DNA of 64,000 nt, from assembly GCA_963773605.1 (NCBI GenBank), contig CAVZBT010000005.1:496001-560000 (forward strand), in the 5' to 3' direction. The notes beneath the pieces are model-generated. The model worked only from the letters and a program-made list of their open reading frames with translations, was not told the origin of the DNA and did no database searches. The position numbers and the translations under genes are program-made. Of the stretch, positions 8,044 through 16,731 are shown in pieces. The DNA is from CAVZBT01 sp963773605 (GTDB lineage Bacteria > Acidobacteriota > UBA6911). Position 1 is the first letter of the stretch. Every line of letters begins with the position of its first letter.

Positions 8044-9110
8044 GATTTCATTCCTTTGTTTCCGAGGACCCGCCCAAAGAGCCTGGCTACGTACTCGACC
8101 AGCGAGATGGCCCGCCCGTACTCCATTCGGGTCGGGCCCAGTATGCCCAGGGAGCCCTGGGTCTTACAGTCGAGCGTATATGGCGACGTTATGAGGGTGC
8201 AGTCTTCGATCCCCGGCAGGGCGTTTTCGGTACCGATGGTAATCCGGACCTCCTGCGTATCCCCCTCGATACACTGCGAGAGGAGCGATACCAGGCGCGA
8301 CTTCTGCTCGATGGTCTCAAAGAGCGTCCTCATCCGGTTAATATCGGAGAACTCCGGACTCTTCATTAGGTTGCTGGCGCCGTCGAGATAAATCTCGGCT
8401 TGTCCCGCGTCCTCGGTCCCCGCGAAAGTGCGGGTACTTAGGAGGATAACATGCTGCATGAATTTGTCGTATAGCGCCCGCTGCTGTTGGATCAGGCCGA
8501 GAATGAGCGCCTTGATTTCGAGGAGCGTCTTGTCCTTGAAATTTTCGGTGATGTAGCGGGCGGCATTGTCCAGCTCGGTTTTGGACAGGCTCTGATCGCA
8601 CTGAAAGACGCGATTCTGGACGATACCCGAGCGTGACACGAGCACCACGAGGATGCGCCCTTCCGTAAGCTGGATAAACTGCAGATGCTGCAGGGCAACG
8701 CTGCTGATCGGCGGCGACACGACGATGCCGATGTTGTTGGAGACCCGCGACAGCAGCTGGCTGGTCCGCGCCATCAGGTGCTCCGCGCTGTCGTCCGGCC
8801 GCAGGTTGCGGTCGATAAGGTCCCGGTCACCAGGCGAGATCTCGTGGCGTTGGAGCATGTAATCCACGTAGAGGCGATAGCCCTTGTCGGTTGGGATGCG
8901 CCCGGCCGACGCGTGCGGCTGGCGCAAATACCCCATCTCCTCAAGATCCGCCATTATGTTGCGGACGGTGGCAGGACTGAGATGTTCCTTGCTGTGACGG
9001 GCGATCATCGTCGACCCGACCGGTTTCCCGGTGGCGACAAAGGTCGAAATGGCCCATTGCAGGATTTCGCGGGACCGCTCGTCCAACATCAAATTCTCAT
9101 GAGGTCGCAT
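8040..9110 (-). CDS. hrcA: Heat-inducible transcription repressor HrcA
   Basis: Represses class I heat-shock genes by binding CIRCE elements, with activity sensed through GroEL in characterised systems. The N-terminal winged helix contains MLDERSREILQWAI, then PVGSTMIARHSKEHLSPATVRNIMADLEEMGYLRQPHASAGRIPTDKGYRLYVDYM, which is the diagnostic HrcA DNA-binding region. The C-terminal GAF-like and dimerisation domains follow (LIQQQRALYDKFMQHVI, LSQCIEGDTQEVRITIG). I place the start at the ATG at 9110; an upstream in-frame TTG (9137) and a downstream ATG giving MLDERS are alternatives. First gene of the operon. I could not find an intact CIRCE element upstream. Confidence 0.94.
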   Translation of the reverse strand: MRPHENLMLDERSREILQWAISTFVATGKPVGSTMIARHSKEHLSPATVRNIMADLEEMGYLRQPHASAGRIPTDKGYRLYVDYMLQRHEISPGDRDLIDRNLRPDDSAEHLMARTSQLLSRVSNNIGIVVSPPISSVALQHLQFIQLTEGRILVVLVSRSGIVQNRVFQCDQSLSKTELDNAARYITENFKDKTLLEIKALILGLIQQQRALYDKFMQHVILLSTRTFAGTEDAGQAEIYLDGASNLMKSPEFSDINRMRTLFETIEQKSRLVSLLSQCIEGDTQEVRITIGTENALPGIEDCTLITSPYTLDCKTQGSLGILGPTRMEYGRAISLVEYVARLFGRVLGNKGMKS

Positions 9111-9154
9111 TTTCGTACGTCTCGGGCCATCCCTCAAAAGGGGCTGACTAAGGA

Positions 9155-9160
9155 ATTATA
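9155..9160 (-). promoter_or_regulatory. hrcA: Candidate -10 box for the hrcA operon
   Basis: A TATAAT read on the minus strand, about 45 bp before the chosen hrcA start, inside a short AT-rich stretch. No clear -35 hexamer is visible. A single CIRCE-like half site lies upstream at 9187-9195 but has no inverted partner. Confidence 0.4.
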
Positions 9161-9237
9161 ATATGCGGCAAGTCGATAGGTGGAGCTTAGCACACCAGTC
9201 CAGCCGCGTCGAACCGCACGAGCCTCCGGCCCGCATA

Positions 9238-10350
9238 TCAGAGGAGCGTCTTCAGCGCCACCGCCTGGACCCCGACTGCATCGGCAACCGGGGCGTAGGT
9301 AACGTGGCCAGCATAGGTGTTAACCCCTTCACGGAGGGCGGGATCGCGCCGCACCGCTTCCGTCAGCCCGAACCTGGCCAGCCGGCGGGCGTAGGGGAGC
9401 GTCACATTGGTCAAGGCGAAAGTCGAGGTCCTCGGCACCGCCCCCGGCATGTTCGCGACGCAGTAATGCACGACGTCGTCGACGACGAATGTCGGCTGGC
9501 TGTGGGTTGTCGGGCGCGTGGTCTCAAAGCACCCCCCCTGGTCGACCGACACATCCACCGCCACCGCCCCTTTCTTCATGCTGGATATCATCCTGCGGGA
9601 GACCAGTTTCGGGGCTTCCGCCCCGACGACCAGCACCGCCCCGACCAGGAGGTCGGCCTTGCTCACGGAGTCCTGGATGTTGAAGGGGTTCGACATCAAG
9701 GTCTCGATCTGACCGAAGAAGATGTCATCCAGGTAACGCAGACGGTCGGCGTCCAAGTCTATGATGGTGACGCGGGCGCCCAACCCGACTGCCATTTTGG
9801 CCGCATTCGTCCCGACGATTCCGCCGCCGAGAATCACGACGTTGGCCGGCGGCACACCCGGGACGCCGCCCAACAGTTCACCCCGGCCGCCGTTCGGCTT
9901 CTGCAGGTAAAACGCGCCCACCTGGACGGACATCCTGCCCGCCACTTCGCTCATCGGAGTCAGAAGCGGTAGAGAACCGTTCGGGAGCCGAATGGTCTCG
10001 TAGGCGACGCCCGCGATCCTTCGGTCCACCAGCATCCGGGTCAGTTCCGGGGCGGGGGCGAGGTGCAGGTAGGTGAAAAGGATCTGCCCCTCTCGCAGGA
10101 GGCCATACTCAGGCCCGACCGGCTCTTTCACCTTAATGATCATGTCCGCCTGGCCGTAAACCTCGACCGCCCCGGGGACGATTTCGGCGCCCGCCGCAGT
10201 AAACTCCTCATCCCCGATGCCGCTGGCGGCGCCCGCCGTTCGTTGCACCAATACCCTGTGGCCGTCCTGTACGAGCGCATGCGCTCCTGCAGGCACCAGC
10301 CCTACACGCGATTCGTTGTCTTTGATTTCCTTCGGCAGCCCAATGATCAT
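9238..10350 (-). CDS. ald: Alanine dehydrogenase
   Basis: NAD-dependent oxidative deamination of L-alanine to pyruvate and ammonia, or the reverse. The 370 residues begin MIIGLPKEIKDNESRVGLVP and include the substrate lysine segment DMIIKVKEPV near residue 70, the catalytic-histidine region FTYLHLAPA near residue 92, the NAD-binding Rossmann motif VVILGGGIVGTNAA near residue 168, and the C-terminal VDQGGCFETTRPTTHSQPTF plus HYCVANMPGAVPRTST. Length and motifs are those of Ald rather than transhydrogenase alpha. An AAGGAGG lies about ten bases before the ATG. It appears monocistronic. Confidence 0.97.
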   Translation of the reverse strand: MIIGLPKEIKDNESRVGLVPAGAHALVQDGHRVLVQRTAGAASGIGDEEFTAAGAEIVPGAVEVYGQADMIIKVKEPVGPEYGLLREGQILFTYLHLAPAPELTRMLVDRRIAGVAYETIRLPNGSLPLLTPMSEVAGRMSVQVGAFYLQKPNGGRGELLGGVPGVPPANVVILGGGIVGTNAAKMAVGLGARVTIIDLDADRLRYLDDIFFGQIETLMSNPFNIQDSVSKADLLVGAVLVVGAEAPKLVSRRMISSMKKGAVAVDVSVDQGGCFETTRPTTHSQPTFVVDDVVHYCVANMPGAVPRTSTFALTNVTLPYARRLARFGLTEAVRRDPALREGVNTYAGHVTYAPVADAVGVQAVALKTLL

Positions 10351-10509
10351 TGCAGCGGTCCTCCTTCATGCACCGTGAACCTGCCGTGATGGGGGCCTAT
10401 TATAAACCAGCAGGCGAAAAACCCCGGATACGGATCAACGCGACCGGGCCGCGCGGCTTGAGCCCACCTTGGTGGAGACTTCGAATGGTCACTGTCTTGC
10501 TGACGCGGG

Positions 10510-11718
10510 TCAGATCAGCTCTTTGAGGAGATGCAGGAACATACCGACGTCTGTCACGATCCCGACGGCCTGAGACGATCCGCGGTCGGAGAGCTTCGTC
10601 ACCACGGCCGGGTTGATGTCCACGCAGATGGTACGCACCCAGGCGGGTATCATGTTGCCGGAACCGATCCCATGGAGCATGGTGCCGAGGATCATCACCA
10701 GGTCTGCGCCCTTGAGGAGTTCCGCATATTGCTTCTGTGCCTGGATCATGTCGGAGATCGTGTCCGGGAGCGGGCCGTCGTCGCGTATGCTGCCGGCCAG
10801 CGCAAATGGAACGCCGTTTTTCACGAGTTCGTACATGATCCCGGACTGCAGGCCGTCCGCTTCGACTGCGCGCACGATGCTCCCGTACCGGTTGATGAAG
10901 TTGATGGCGCGCATGTGGTTCTTGTGCCCTTCGCGTGCGGGCATACCGGTGTCGAGCTGGACTCCCAGTGAGGTGCGGAACAGCGCGTGTTCTATATCGT
11001 GAACCGCGATGGCGTTGCCGCCCAGAAACGCCTGAACGTAACCGTTGCGGATCAGTTTCGACAGTCCTTCGACCCCGCCGGTGTGCACGACGACGGGCCC
11101 GCACACAATTACGATTTTGCCTTTCGCGCCGCGGGTCTGCCGGAGGAGTTCGGCCAGCTGGCGCACCGCCACTTCGACCCTCCGTTCCGAGGAGATGTCG
11201 CTGGCCATGAAAATGAAATCTTTGCGGTCGCGGTCCTTGAATTCCGGGACCACCCGGATGCCGGCATGGCCGCAGACGACCGGGTCACCCGTGTGGATAT
11301 CCCGCAGCTTGGCGCAACGGGGGCCGTCGGCATCGATCCGGATGACGGCGTCCATACGCTGGTCCTGCACGAGTTGCCACTGCCCGGAGAGGCGGACATA
11401 AGTGTGGTAGTTCGTCGTGGAGTAGAAATCATCGGGCACCCGCCCTGCGCCCAGCGCGGGCGCCAGGCGGGCGTCCTCCGCCTCGGTGAGGTAGCAGCCG
11501 AGCGGTACGAGCACATCGAGAAGCGCCCGGAGTGTCCCCGGGTCGGGCGACTGGACCCGGATCCGGGCGAAAGACTCGTCGGTGTTGGTTTTGCCGACTT
11601 CGAACGTATCGATCTTAAATGAGCACTTCCCCTCGATGATTCGGTCCAGAATCCGAGACATCAGCCCCGAATCGATCAGGTGGCCCCTGGCTTCCACGGT
11701 CTGCTCAAATCCCGCCAC
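10510..11718 (-). CDS. LOR/SDH-family protein (TIGR00300), probable ornithine cyclodeaminase
   Basis: A 402-residue protein of the LOR/SDH conserved-domain family. The N-terminal domain includes EARGHLIDSGLMSRILD, VLVPLGCYLTEAED, DDFYSTTNYHTYVRL and CAKLRDIHTGDPVVCG; the C-terminal half carries KIVIVCGPVVVHTGG, GNAIAVHDIEHALFRTSLGVQ and a Rossmann-like AVVTKLSDRGS. Characterised archaeal relatives are NAD-dependent ornithine cyclodeaminases (ornithine to proline plus ammonia), and the same module is the C-terminal part of the cyanobacterial arginine-degrading ArgZ/AgrE enzymes. The function here is inferred from family. I chose the GTG at 11718 because AAGGGAGG precedes it by four bases; the reading frame remains open 25 codons further upstream. 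Confidence 0.8.
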   Translation of the reverse strand: MAGFEQTVEARGHLIDSGLMSRILDRIIEGKCSFKIDTFEVGKTNTDESFARIRVQSPDPGTLRALLDVLVPLGCYLTEAEDARLAPALGAGRVPDDFYSTTNYHTYVRLSGQWQLVQDQRMDAVIRIDADGPRCAKLRDIHTGDPVVCGHAGIRVVPEFKDRDRKDFIFMASDISSERRVEVAVRQLAELLRQTRGAKGKIVIVCGPVVVHTGGVEGLSKLIRNGYVQAFLGGNAIAVHDIEHALFRTSLGVQLDTGMPAREGHKNHMRAINFINRYGSIVRAVEADGLQSGIMYELVKNGVPFALAGSIRDDGPLPDTISDMIQAQKQYAELLKGADLVMILGTMLHGIGSGNMIPAWVRTICVDINPAVVTKLSDRGSSQAVGIVTDVGMFLHLLKELI

Positions 11719-11856
11719 ACTGCCTCCCTTAACATGGGCAGGGGTGGCCCATCCCCCGCCCCCATCAGCAGAAACCGCCGCGTTTGTCGACAAACCCTCA
11801 GATTGAGCAGGATCCAGGGGCCGCGTCGAGCCGCCGCGGCCGACACGCGTTCCCCC

Positions 11857-13476
11857 TCAGGGCTTCGTGATACTCGTGTAGAACGTGGAAGGAACCACCC
11901 GGCCCGTCTGGCTGCGGCTCACCCGGATGAACTTCACGATGACCGGCTCGCCGAGCTTCAGGTTCTTCACCATGTTGAGCAGGTCTTGGGCCACCGTGAT
12001 CGTCTTCCCGTTGGCCGCCACGATGATGTCGGCGCCACCCTGCTCCTGTCCTTCGAGCCCCGCGTCTTCCGCGAGACTGCCGGCCTTGACCGACAGCACG
12101 AGCGCGCCCCCGGGGATGTCGAGTTCCTGGGCCATACGTGGAGGAACGTTGTCAAAACTGAGCCCGATCTCGGGCTTGGGCTGCTCTTCCTTGTCTTCGA
12201 AGCTCAGAGAGCCCTGGTCATCCTCACGCGTTTCCAGCAGCCTTTCGGCCACGGTGACCTCGACCGTCTTCTCCGTACCGTGACGCACAAGCTTAACCGG
12301 GACTGTCCGGCCCGGCGGGGTGTTGGCGACCGCCAGCCTCAGATCCTGTACGCTCATGATCCGCTTGCCTTCGAACGAGACGATGACATCCTCGGGCTTT
12401 ACGCCCGCCTTGGCTGCCGGCCCCGTTTCCGAAGAATCGCCCTTCTCGTCGCTCAAGCCGGTGATCAGCACGCCGCTCCCCTGCTTGACGCCGAAGTAGC
12501 GGGCCATCTCCGATGTAAACGGCAGCGTGTTCATGTTGACGCCCAGCCAGCCACGGGAGAATTTGCCCTTTTCGAGGATCTGGTTATAGACATTGACGAA
12601 GATGTGCGAGGGGACCGCAAACCCGACCCCGGCGTTGGAACGCGACGTCGTGGAGATGAAGCTGTTGATGCCCACGACCTCGCCGTTCATGTTGACCAGC
12701 GGCCCGCCGCTATTGCCCGGATTAATGGCAGCGTCGGTCTGCAAGTAATCGTTGAACAGCATGTTGAGGGATTCGGTCCCGGAGTCGAAAACGCGCCCCG
12801 TCGCCGACACGATGCCGGCTGTCACCGTCTGGTCGAGGCCGAACGGGCTCCCGACCGCGAGTACCCAGTCGCCGACCTTCATGGTCTTGGCGTCGCCGAC
12901 TTTCACGAACGGGAAATCTTTCGGGCCGTCGATCTTAATGACGGCGATATCGGACAGGGGATCGGTTGCGATCACCTTGGCCGCGTACTCTTTCCCGCCC
13001 TCGACGTTTACCTTGACCTTCGACGCACCCTCCACGACGTGGTTATTGGTGATGATGTAGCCCTTGGGGTCGACGATGACCCCCGATCCCAGGCTGCGTC
13101 GGGTAAACTGTTCCGGCTGGTTCGGATTGTTTGGATTGTTAAAGAAACGGTGGAAGAAATCTTCCATCGGATCGTCGCCGGGGGGGTTGTTGCGCTGTCT
13201 CCGGTTGGGGCGGACTACTTCCTCCGTATTGATGTTCACCACCGCCGGTTCGACCAGCTTTGCCACTTCCTCAAATGCCTGCGACAGCGCCAGGACTGCC
13301 GACCCAACCGCCGGCTTCCCGTCGGTTTGAATTTTCAGCTGGCTATCACCCGGGCCGACGGCACCCACCCGGTAAGTGATCAGTGTCCCGATCCCGATGC
13401 CCAGCGTCAGGATGAACAGGACTACCAGGAAATTTACCAGACGCTTTCCCGGCCTCCAGCCTGCGATGTTCCTCAT
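11857..13476 (-). CDS. HtrA/DegP-family periplasmic serine protease with two PDZ domains
   Basis: Envelope quality-control protease, 539 residues. An N-terminal membrane anchor (VNFLVVLFILTLGIGIGTLITY, about residues 13-35) is followed by the trypsin-like domain with the catalytic triad visible as ITNNHVV (His), LSDIAVIK (Asp) and GNSGGPLV (Ser), then two PDZ domains (first around VLITGLSDEKGDSSETGPAAKAGVKPEDVIVSF, second around VLSVKAGSLAEDAGL). The start ATG at 13476 has a strong GGGGAGGAG ribosome-binding site. The substrate is unknown. It is a probable single-gene unit with convergent or spaced neighbours. Confidence 0.93.
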   Translation of the reverse strand: MRNIAGWRPGKRLVNFLVVLFILTLGIGIGTLITYRVGAVGPGDSQLKIQTDGKPAVGSAVLALSQAFEEVAKLVEPAVVNINTEEVVRPNRRQRNNPPGDDPMEDFFHRFFNNPNNPNQPEQFTRRSLGSGVIVDPKGYIITNNHVVEGASKVKVNVEGGKEYAAKVIATDPLSDIAVIKIDGPKDFPFVKVGDAKTMKVGDWVLAVGSPFGLDQTVTAGIVSATGRVFDSGTESLNMLFNDYLQTDAAINPGNSGGPLVNMNGEVVGINSFISTTSRSNAGVGFAVPSHIFVNVYNQILEKGKFSRGWLGVNMNTLPFTSEMARYFGVKQGSGVLITGLSDEKGDSSETGPAAKAGVKPEDVIVSFEGKRIMSVQDLRLAVANTPPGRTVPVKLVRHGTEKTVEVTVAERLLETREDDQGSLSFEDKEEQPKPEIGLSFDNVPPRMAQELDIPGGALVLSVKAGSLAEDAGLEGQEQGGADIIVAANGKTITVAQDLLNMVKNLKLGEPVIVKFIRVSRSQTGRVVPSTFYTSITKP

Positions 13477-13654
13477 AGCTCCTCCCCAGTTAAGTTGCCA
13501 TAATTCTACGCGATAGGAAGGCTGGAGTTCCAGAATTTGGCGACGGGCCGGACCTGCCCGAGCCCCGGAAACAAGCGGCAACGGCAGTATATCCACAAGC
13601 CCGCGCGGTTTGCGGGATATCAGGACCGCATGGGCCGACGCGGCGCAGCGAGCA

Positions 13655-14515
13655 TTATCGCCGGCGGAGTTCGGACATCAGGATGCCTGCCAGAACGAGC
13701 ACGCCGCCGAACCATTCCTTCCCTGTCAGGGCGTGTCCCAGAAACCAGTACGCGACGAGGGCGGCAAAGAAGGGCTCGAGGCTGAAAATCAGGGCGGCTC
13801 GGTTTGCGGTCGTGTACTGCTGCGCCCTGTTCTGGACGTAGAAGGCAAAAGCGGTGGCGAGCACGCCCGTGAAGAAGAAGTAAAAAGCGAACAGGGAATC
13901 CCAAACGAGGAACGGGGCCTCGAGCAGCGGCACCAGAAAGGTTCCGATCGCGGCGCTGCCGGCCAGCTGGATAATCACGAGCTGACGGAAATCACTAAGC
14001 TTCAAATAGCGGGCCAGCAGGAGGATGTGGAGCCCGAAAAACAGCGCACAGAGGAGAGTCAGGGTATCGCCACGACTGAACTTGAACTCGAGTGTCGTCA
14101 GCGTGAGGAAGCCGAGGCCGACGGTGGCCAGCGCCACGCCGGCCAGCGTCCGCGGCCTGGGGCGGTGGCCGTACAGCAGCATGCCCAGAAGCGGCACCAG
14201 CAGGACCGAGAGGCTGGTGATAAAGGCGGAACGTGATGGGGTCGTGGTACGCAATCCAATGGTCTGGGAGACAAAGCCACCCACGAGCGCGGCGGCAAGG
14301 ACCAGGCCGCGGCGCAGCGTATCGCGCGAGATCCCCCGGATCGAACCGGGCATAAATGCCAGCACCACCGCCGTCGCCACCCAAAAGCGCAGCGCGATGA
14401 AAAGAACGGGTGAAACTTGCGCGAGGCTTTTCTTGACGATGGTGAAGGCGCTTCCCCAGATCAGCGTGATCAGGATCAAGGCCAGATCTGCGTTCAGCAG
14501 CTTCGGGACTTTCAT
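13655..14515 (-). CDS. EamA/DMT-family membrane transporter
   Basis: A 286-residue inner-membrane protein with about ten hydrophobic segments in two repeated halves of the EamA type: LALILITLIWGSAFTIVKKSL at the N-terminus (the 'WG..F...K' signature) and, in the second repeat, LTLLCALFFGLHILLLARYL and AALIFSLEPFFAALVAYWFLGHALTGKEWFGGVLVLAGIL. The family exports metabolites or drugs; the substrate here cannot be told. The ATG at 14515 faces the GIY-YIG fusion gene, so the 52-bp gap between them must hold both promoters. Confidence 0.88.
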   Translation of the reverse strand: MKVPKLLNADLALILITLIWGSAFTIVKKSLAQVSPVLFIALRFWVATAVVLAFMPGSIRGISRDTLRRGLVLAAALVGGFVSQTIGLRTTTPSRSAFITSLSVLLVPLLGMLLYGHRPRPRTLAGVALATVGLGFLTLTTLEFKFSRGDTLTLLCALFFGLHILLLARYLKLSDFRQLVIIQLAGSAAIGTFLVPLLEAPFLVWDSLFAFYFFFTGVLATAFAFYVQNRAQQYTTANRAALIFSLEPFFAALVAYWFLGHALTGKEWFGGVLVLAGILMSELRRR

Positions 14516-14531
14516 AGCAGCCGGCGCATCT

Positions 14532-14550
14532 TAGCACAGCGTGCTATACT
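14532..14550 (+). promoter_or_regulatory. Inverted repeat TAGCAC-AGC-GTGCTA overlapping a -10 box
   Basis: A perfect 6-bp inverted repeat with a 3-bp spacer (14532-14546) directly overlaps a TATACT hexamer (14545-14550) just upstream of the GIY-YIG fusion gene, and sits between two divergent genes. This is the layout of a repressor operator. Which regulator binds is unknown; LexA is one candidate given a repair-type product. Confidence 0.5.
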
Positions 14551-14567
14551 CGCGGGGATGTCATGAA

Positions 14568-15935
14568 ATGCGCGACCGTCTTTTTCGCTACCTCCAGAAT
14601 GCCGGCCAGCCGCTCGCGGCGGATCAGATCCTGCGCGACGTCCTTCGCATCGTGTCCCCGAACGCGCTCGCCGCGCACCGGGTCCTGAAGAGCTTCCTTG
14701 ATGATGATCCGCGATTCCGCTGCGCGCGCGGGCTGTGGCGCGTGTGCGCGGAAGCGGCCCCCCTCGAGCCGCTCGCGGCGGCGGCGCTCGTGGCGGAGCC
14801 GGCCCGTGGCTCTCCCGATGCGCTGCTCGTGCGTGGCGCGGTGCATAGCGGCGGCGACGTGCTCGAGTTCGGGACTCGGGAGTCGGTCCTCCGTGCCCGA
14901 CTGGGCGAGCTACGCCGGGCGGTGCGGATGCTGGAGGGGAGGCTCGTGATCGCGTGGGACGCGCGCTCGTTGCGCACATGGCAACATGTCCTCCAGGCTG
15001 CCGGCATGCCGCCATGGGAGGGAACCACGGTGTTGTTGGTCCGACTGACCCGGCGCCTCTTCCCGGCGCTCCCCGGCGCGCTGCTTGCGGAAGACCTGGC
15101 CGCGCAGCTCGCCCTCACGCCTCCCGACCCGGAAAGCGTCGGCGGGTTGGCGCGCTTCGCCTTCGACGCCTTCTCGGCCTGCCTCAGCCGCGTCCCCCTT
15201 GAACACCGCCGCGATGCCGCAGCCCTCGACCGCTGGATCGCGTCAGCGGACCTGCCGGTAGATTTCAGCCGGTTCGCGTTCGGCCCCGACCTGCTCTCGG
15301 AACTGCCCGACGCCCCGGGTGTCTACGTCATGAGGGACCACGCCGGCGAGGTGTTGTACGTCGGGAAAGCCGCCAACTTGAGGCGCCGTGTCCGCTCCTA
15401 TTTTGCGCGGGGCGCACTCGGCTCCAAGAAGACCCGGGCGTTGCACGCGCAGCTGCACACCCTCGAGGTGTTCCCCACGGACTCCGAGATTGAGGCGTTG
15501 ATGATGGAGATGCGGCTGATCCGCGAGCTGCGTCCCCGCGTGAACATACAGGCCGAGGTTCACGAGCGCAGCCCCGGATACGGCAAGGAGCGAAACCTGC
15601 TGTTGCTCGTTCCCCAGCCATCCGGGCACCGCGCCGAAATCTACTTCCTCAAGGCCGGAGTTTTCGTGGCCCAGCTCGGGGTACTGCTGGGACGCGCGCC
15701 GTCCAGGCTTTTGAAAGATCGCGTCCGCAAAATTTACTACGGGAGGAAGCGGCCGGCCTCTCCCGACGACGATCCGAGGGACAGGGAGATCATTTTCCGC
15801 TGGCTCGCCCGGAATCGCCGAAACCTCAATTTCGTTGACCTGGACGAGGCCGGCGGCTACGACGCTGCCGTGCAGCGCGTGTCCGACTATCTCCTCGATC
15901 CAGGGAAGCTCGCGCAGAAAGTGTTTTATCGCTGA
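14568..15935 (+). CDS. Fusion protein: winged-helix, degenerate DnaQ-like and GIY-YIG nuclease domains
   Basis: A 455-residue protein. Residues 1-61 (MRDRLFRYLQNAGQPLAADQ to CARGLWRV) look like a HARE-HTH/winged-helix module. Residues about 80-215 have the outline of a DEDD exonuclease (LVIAWDARSLRTWQHVLQAAG, then TRRLFPALPGALLAEDLAAQLAL) but the acidic catalytic residues are not recognisable, so this part is probably inactive. Residues 245-325 are a UvrC/Cho-type GIY-YIG nuclease: GVYVMRD, LYVGKAANLRRRVRSYF and the catalytic-glutamate segment SEIEALMMEMRLIRELRPRVN. About 130 further residues follow. It probably incises DNA in repair, by analogy with Cho or mycobacterial DnaQ-UvrC fusions. 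The ATG at 14568 is preferred over a GTG at 14541, which falls inside the operator-like palindrome. Confidence 0.8.
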   Translation: MRDRLFRYLQNAGQPLAADQILRDVLRIVSPNALAAHRVLKSFLDDDPRFRCARGLWRVCAEAAPLEPLAAAALVAEPARGSPDALLVRGAVHSGGDVLEFGTRESVLRARLGELRRAVRMLEGRLVIAWDARSLRTWQHVLQAAGMPPWEGTTVLLVRLTRRLFPALPGALLAEDLAAQLALTPPDPESVGGLARFAFDAFSACLSRVPLEHRRDAAALDRWIASADLPVDFSRFAFGPDLLSELPDAPGVYVMRDHAGEVLYVGKAANLRRRVRSYFARGALGSKKTRALHAQLHTLEVFPTDSEIEALMMEMRLIRELRPRVNIQAEVHERSPGYGKERNLLLLVPQPSGHRAEIYFLKAGVFVAQLGVLLGRAPSRLLKDRVRKIYYGRKRPASPDDDPRDREIIFRWLARNRRNLNFVDLDEAGGYDAAVQRVSDYLLDPGKLAQKVFYR

Positions 15936-16060
15936 GGTGAATACGCTTTACTCCACCGGGCATTTTGAGTAAGTTGACCTTATCGTTGCGTGAGGCTCTT
16001 CCGGTAATCCCGGATCTCTCCGACCGGCCAAACCACCCCCGGCGTTCGTGGAGGAACGAA

Positions 16061-16705
16061 ATGAAGCCCTCAAACGCTTCCCTGATCAGAGTCATTGCCG
16101 CTGGACTCAGCATGCCGGCTCTTGCCGCCGTGCTGATCGCTCAGGACGCGCCTGTCCAGTCGAACTTCTTCGAAGTCCAGCTCGCCAAAGACGAAGTCTA
16201 CAAATATCAGAGCCTGAAGGTCACGGGAGACTACACGTCTCTGCAGTCTCCTTCGGGGCTCGCGGTGCTCGGCAAGACCGAAGCAGGCGTTACGGTCGTC
16301 GTGCTTATCGGCGACGGAGAGGTGAGTATCGAAGCGCCCGAGCCGGCACGCGACAAATTCAAGACCGTGTTCGGCCAGTACCCGCTGAAGACGGCGTTCA
16401 CCACCGTCTACATGCGGCTGAGCCCGAAAGAGTACGACGAGATTTTCGGGAAAATGTCGCTGACCCGGGCGCCGGACGAGGCCGCACTCGCGAAGGCAAA
16501 GGAGTTGTACAACCTGAAATTCCTGGCCTCGTACCACGCCGGGCCCAAGGCAATCCTGCCGCCGTACAAAACCCGGGTTTTCGAGTTCGACACGGCGGAA
16601 ATGGGCCAGATCTCAAACGAAGAGGGGTATTGGATCACGCTGCGCAGGCTATCTCCTTACGGAAGCGTCTACCCCGCGCGATTCGTCAACCCTAAACAGA
16701 AGTAG
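16061..16705 (+). CDS. Exported protein of unknown function
   Basis: A 214-residue protein with a cleavable-looking N-terminal signal (basic start MKPSNASLIR, hydrophobic core VIAAGLSMPALAAVLIA, then QDAP). The mature part is mixed alpha/beta with no cysteine motif or transmembrane segment; segments such as SPSGLAVLGKTEAGVTVVVLIGDGEVSI and MGQISNEEGYWITLRRLSPYG are distinctive but I do not recognise the family. The start is well supported by GGAGGAA six bases upstream of the ATG. It is convergent with the next gene. Periplasmic location is inferred from the signal peptide. Confidence 0.75.
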   Translation: MKPSNASLIRVIAAGLSMPALAAVLIAQDAPVQSNFFEVQLAKDEVYKYQSLKVTGDYTSLQSPSGLAVLGKTEAGVTVVVLIGDGEVSIEAPEPARDKFKTVFGQYPLKTAFTTVYMRLSPKEYDEIFGKMSLTRAPDEAALAKAKELYNLKFLASYHAGPKAILPPYKTRVFEFDTAEMGQISNEEGYWITLRRLSPYGSVYPARFVNPKQK

Positions 16706-16731
16706 GCGGCCCCGGCGACCCGAAGCATCCG

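Noticed and set aside
9187..9213. CIRCE operator upstream of hrcA
   Set aside because: Only one half-site with one mismatch; the expected inverted partner at nine bases matches at three of nine positions.
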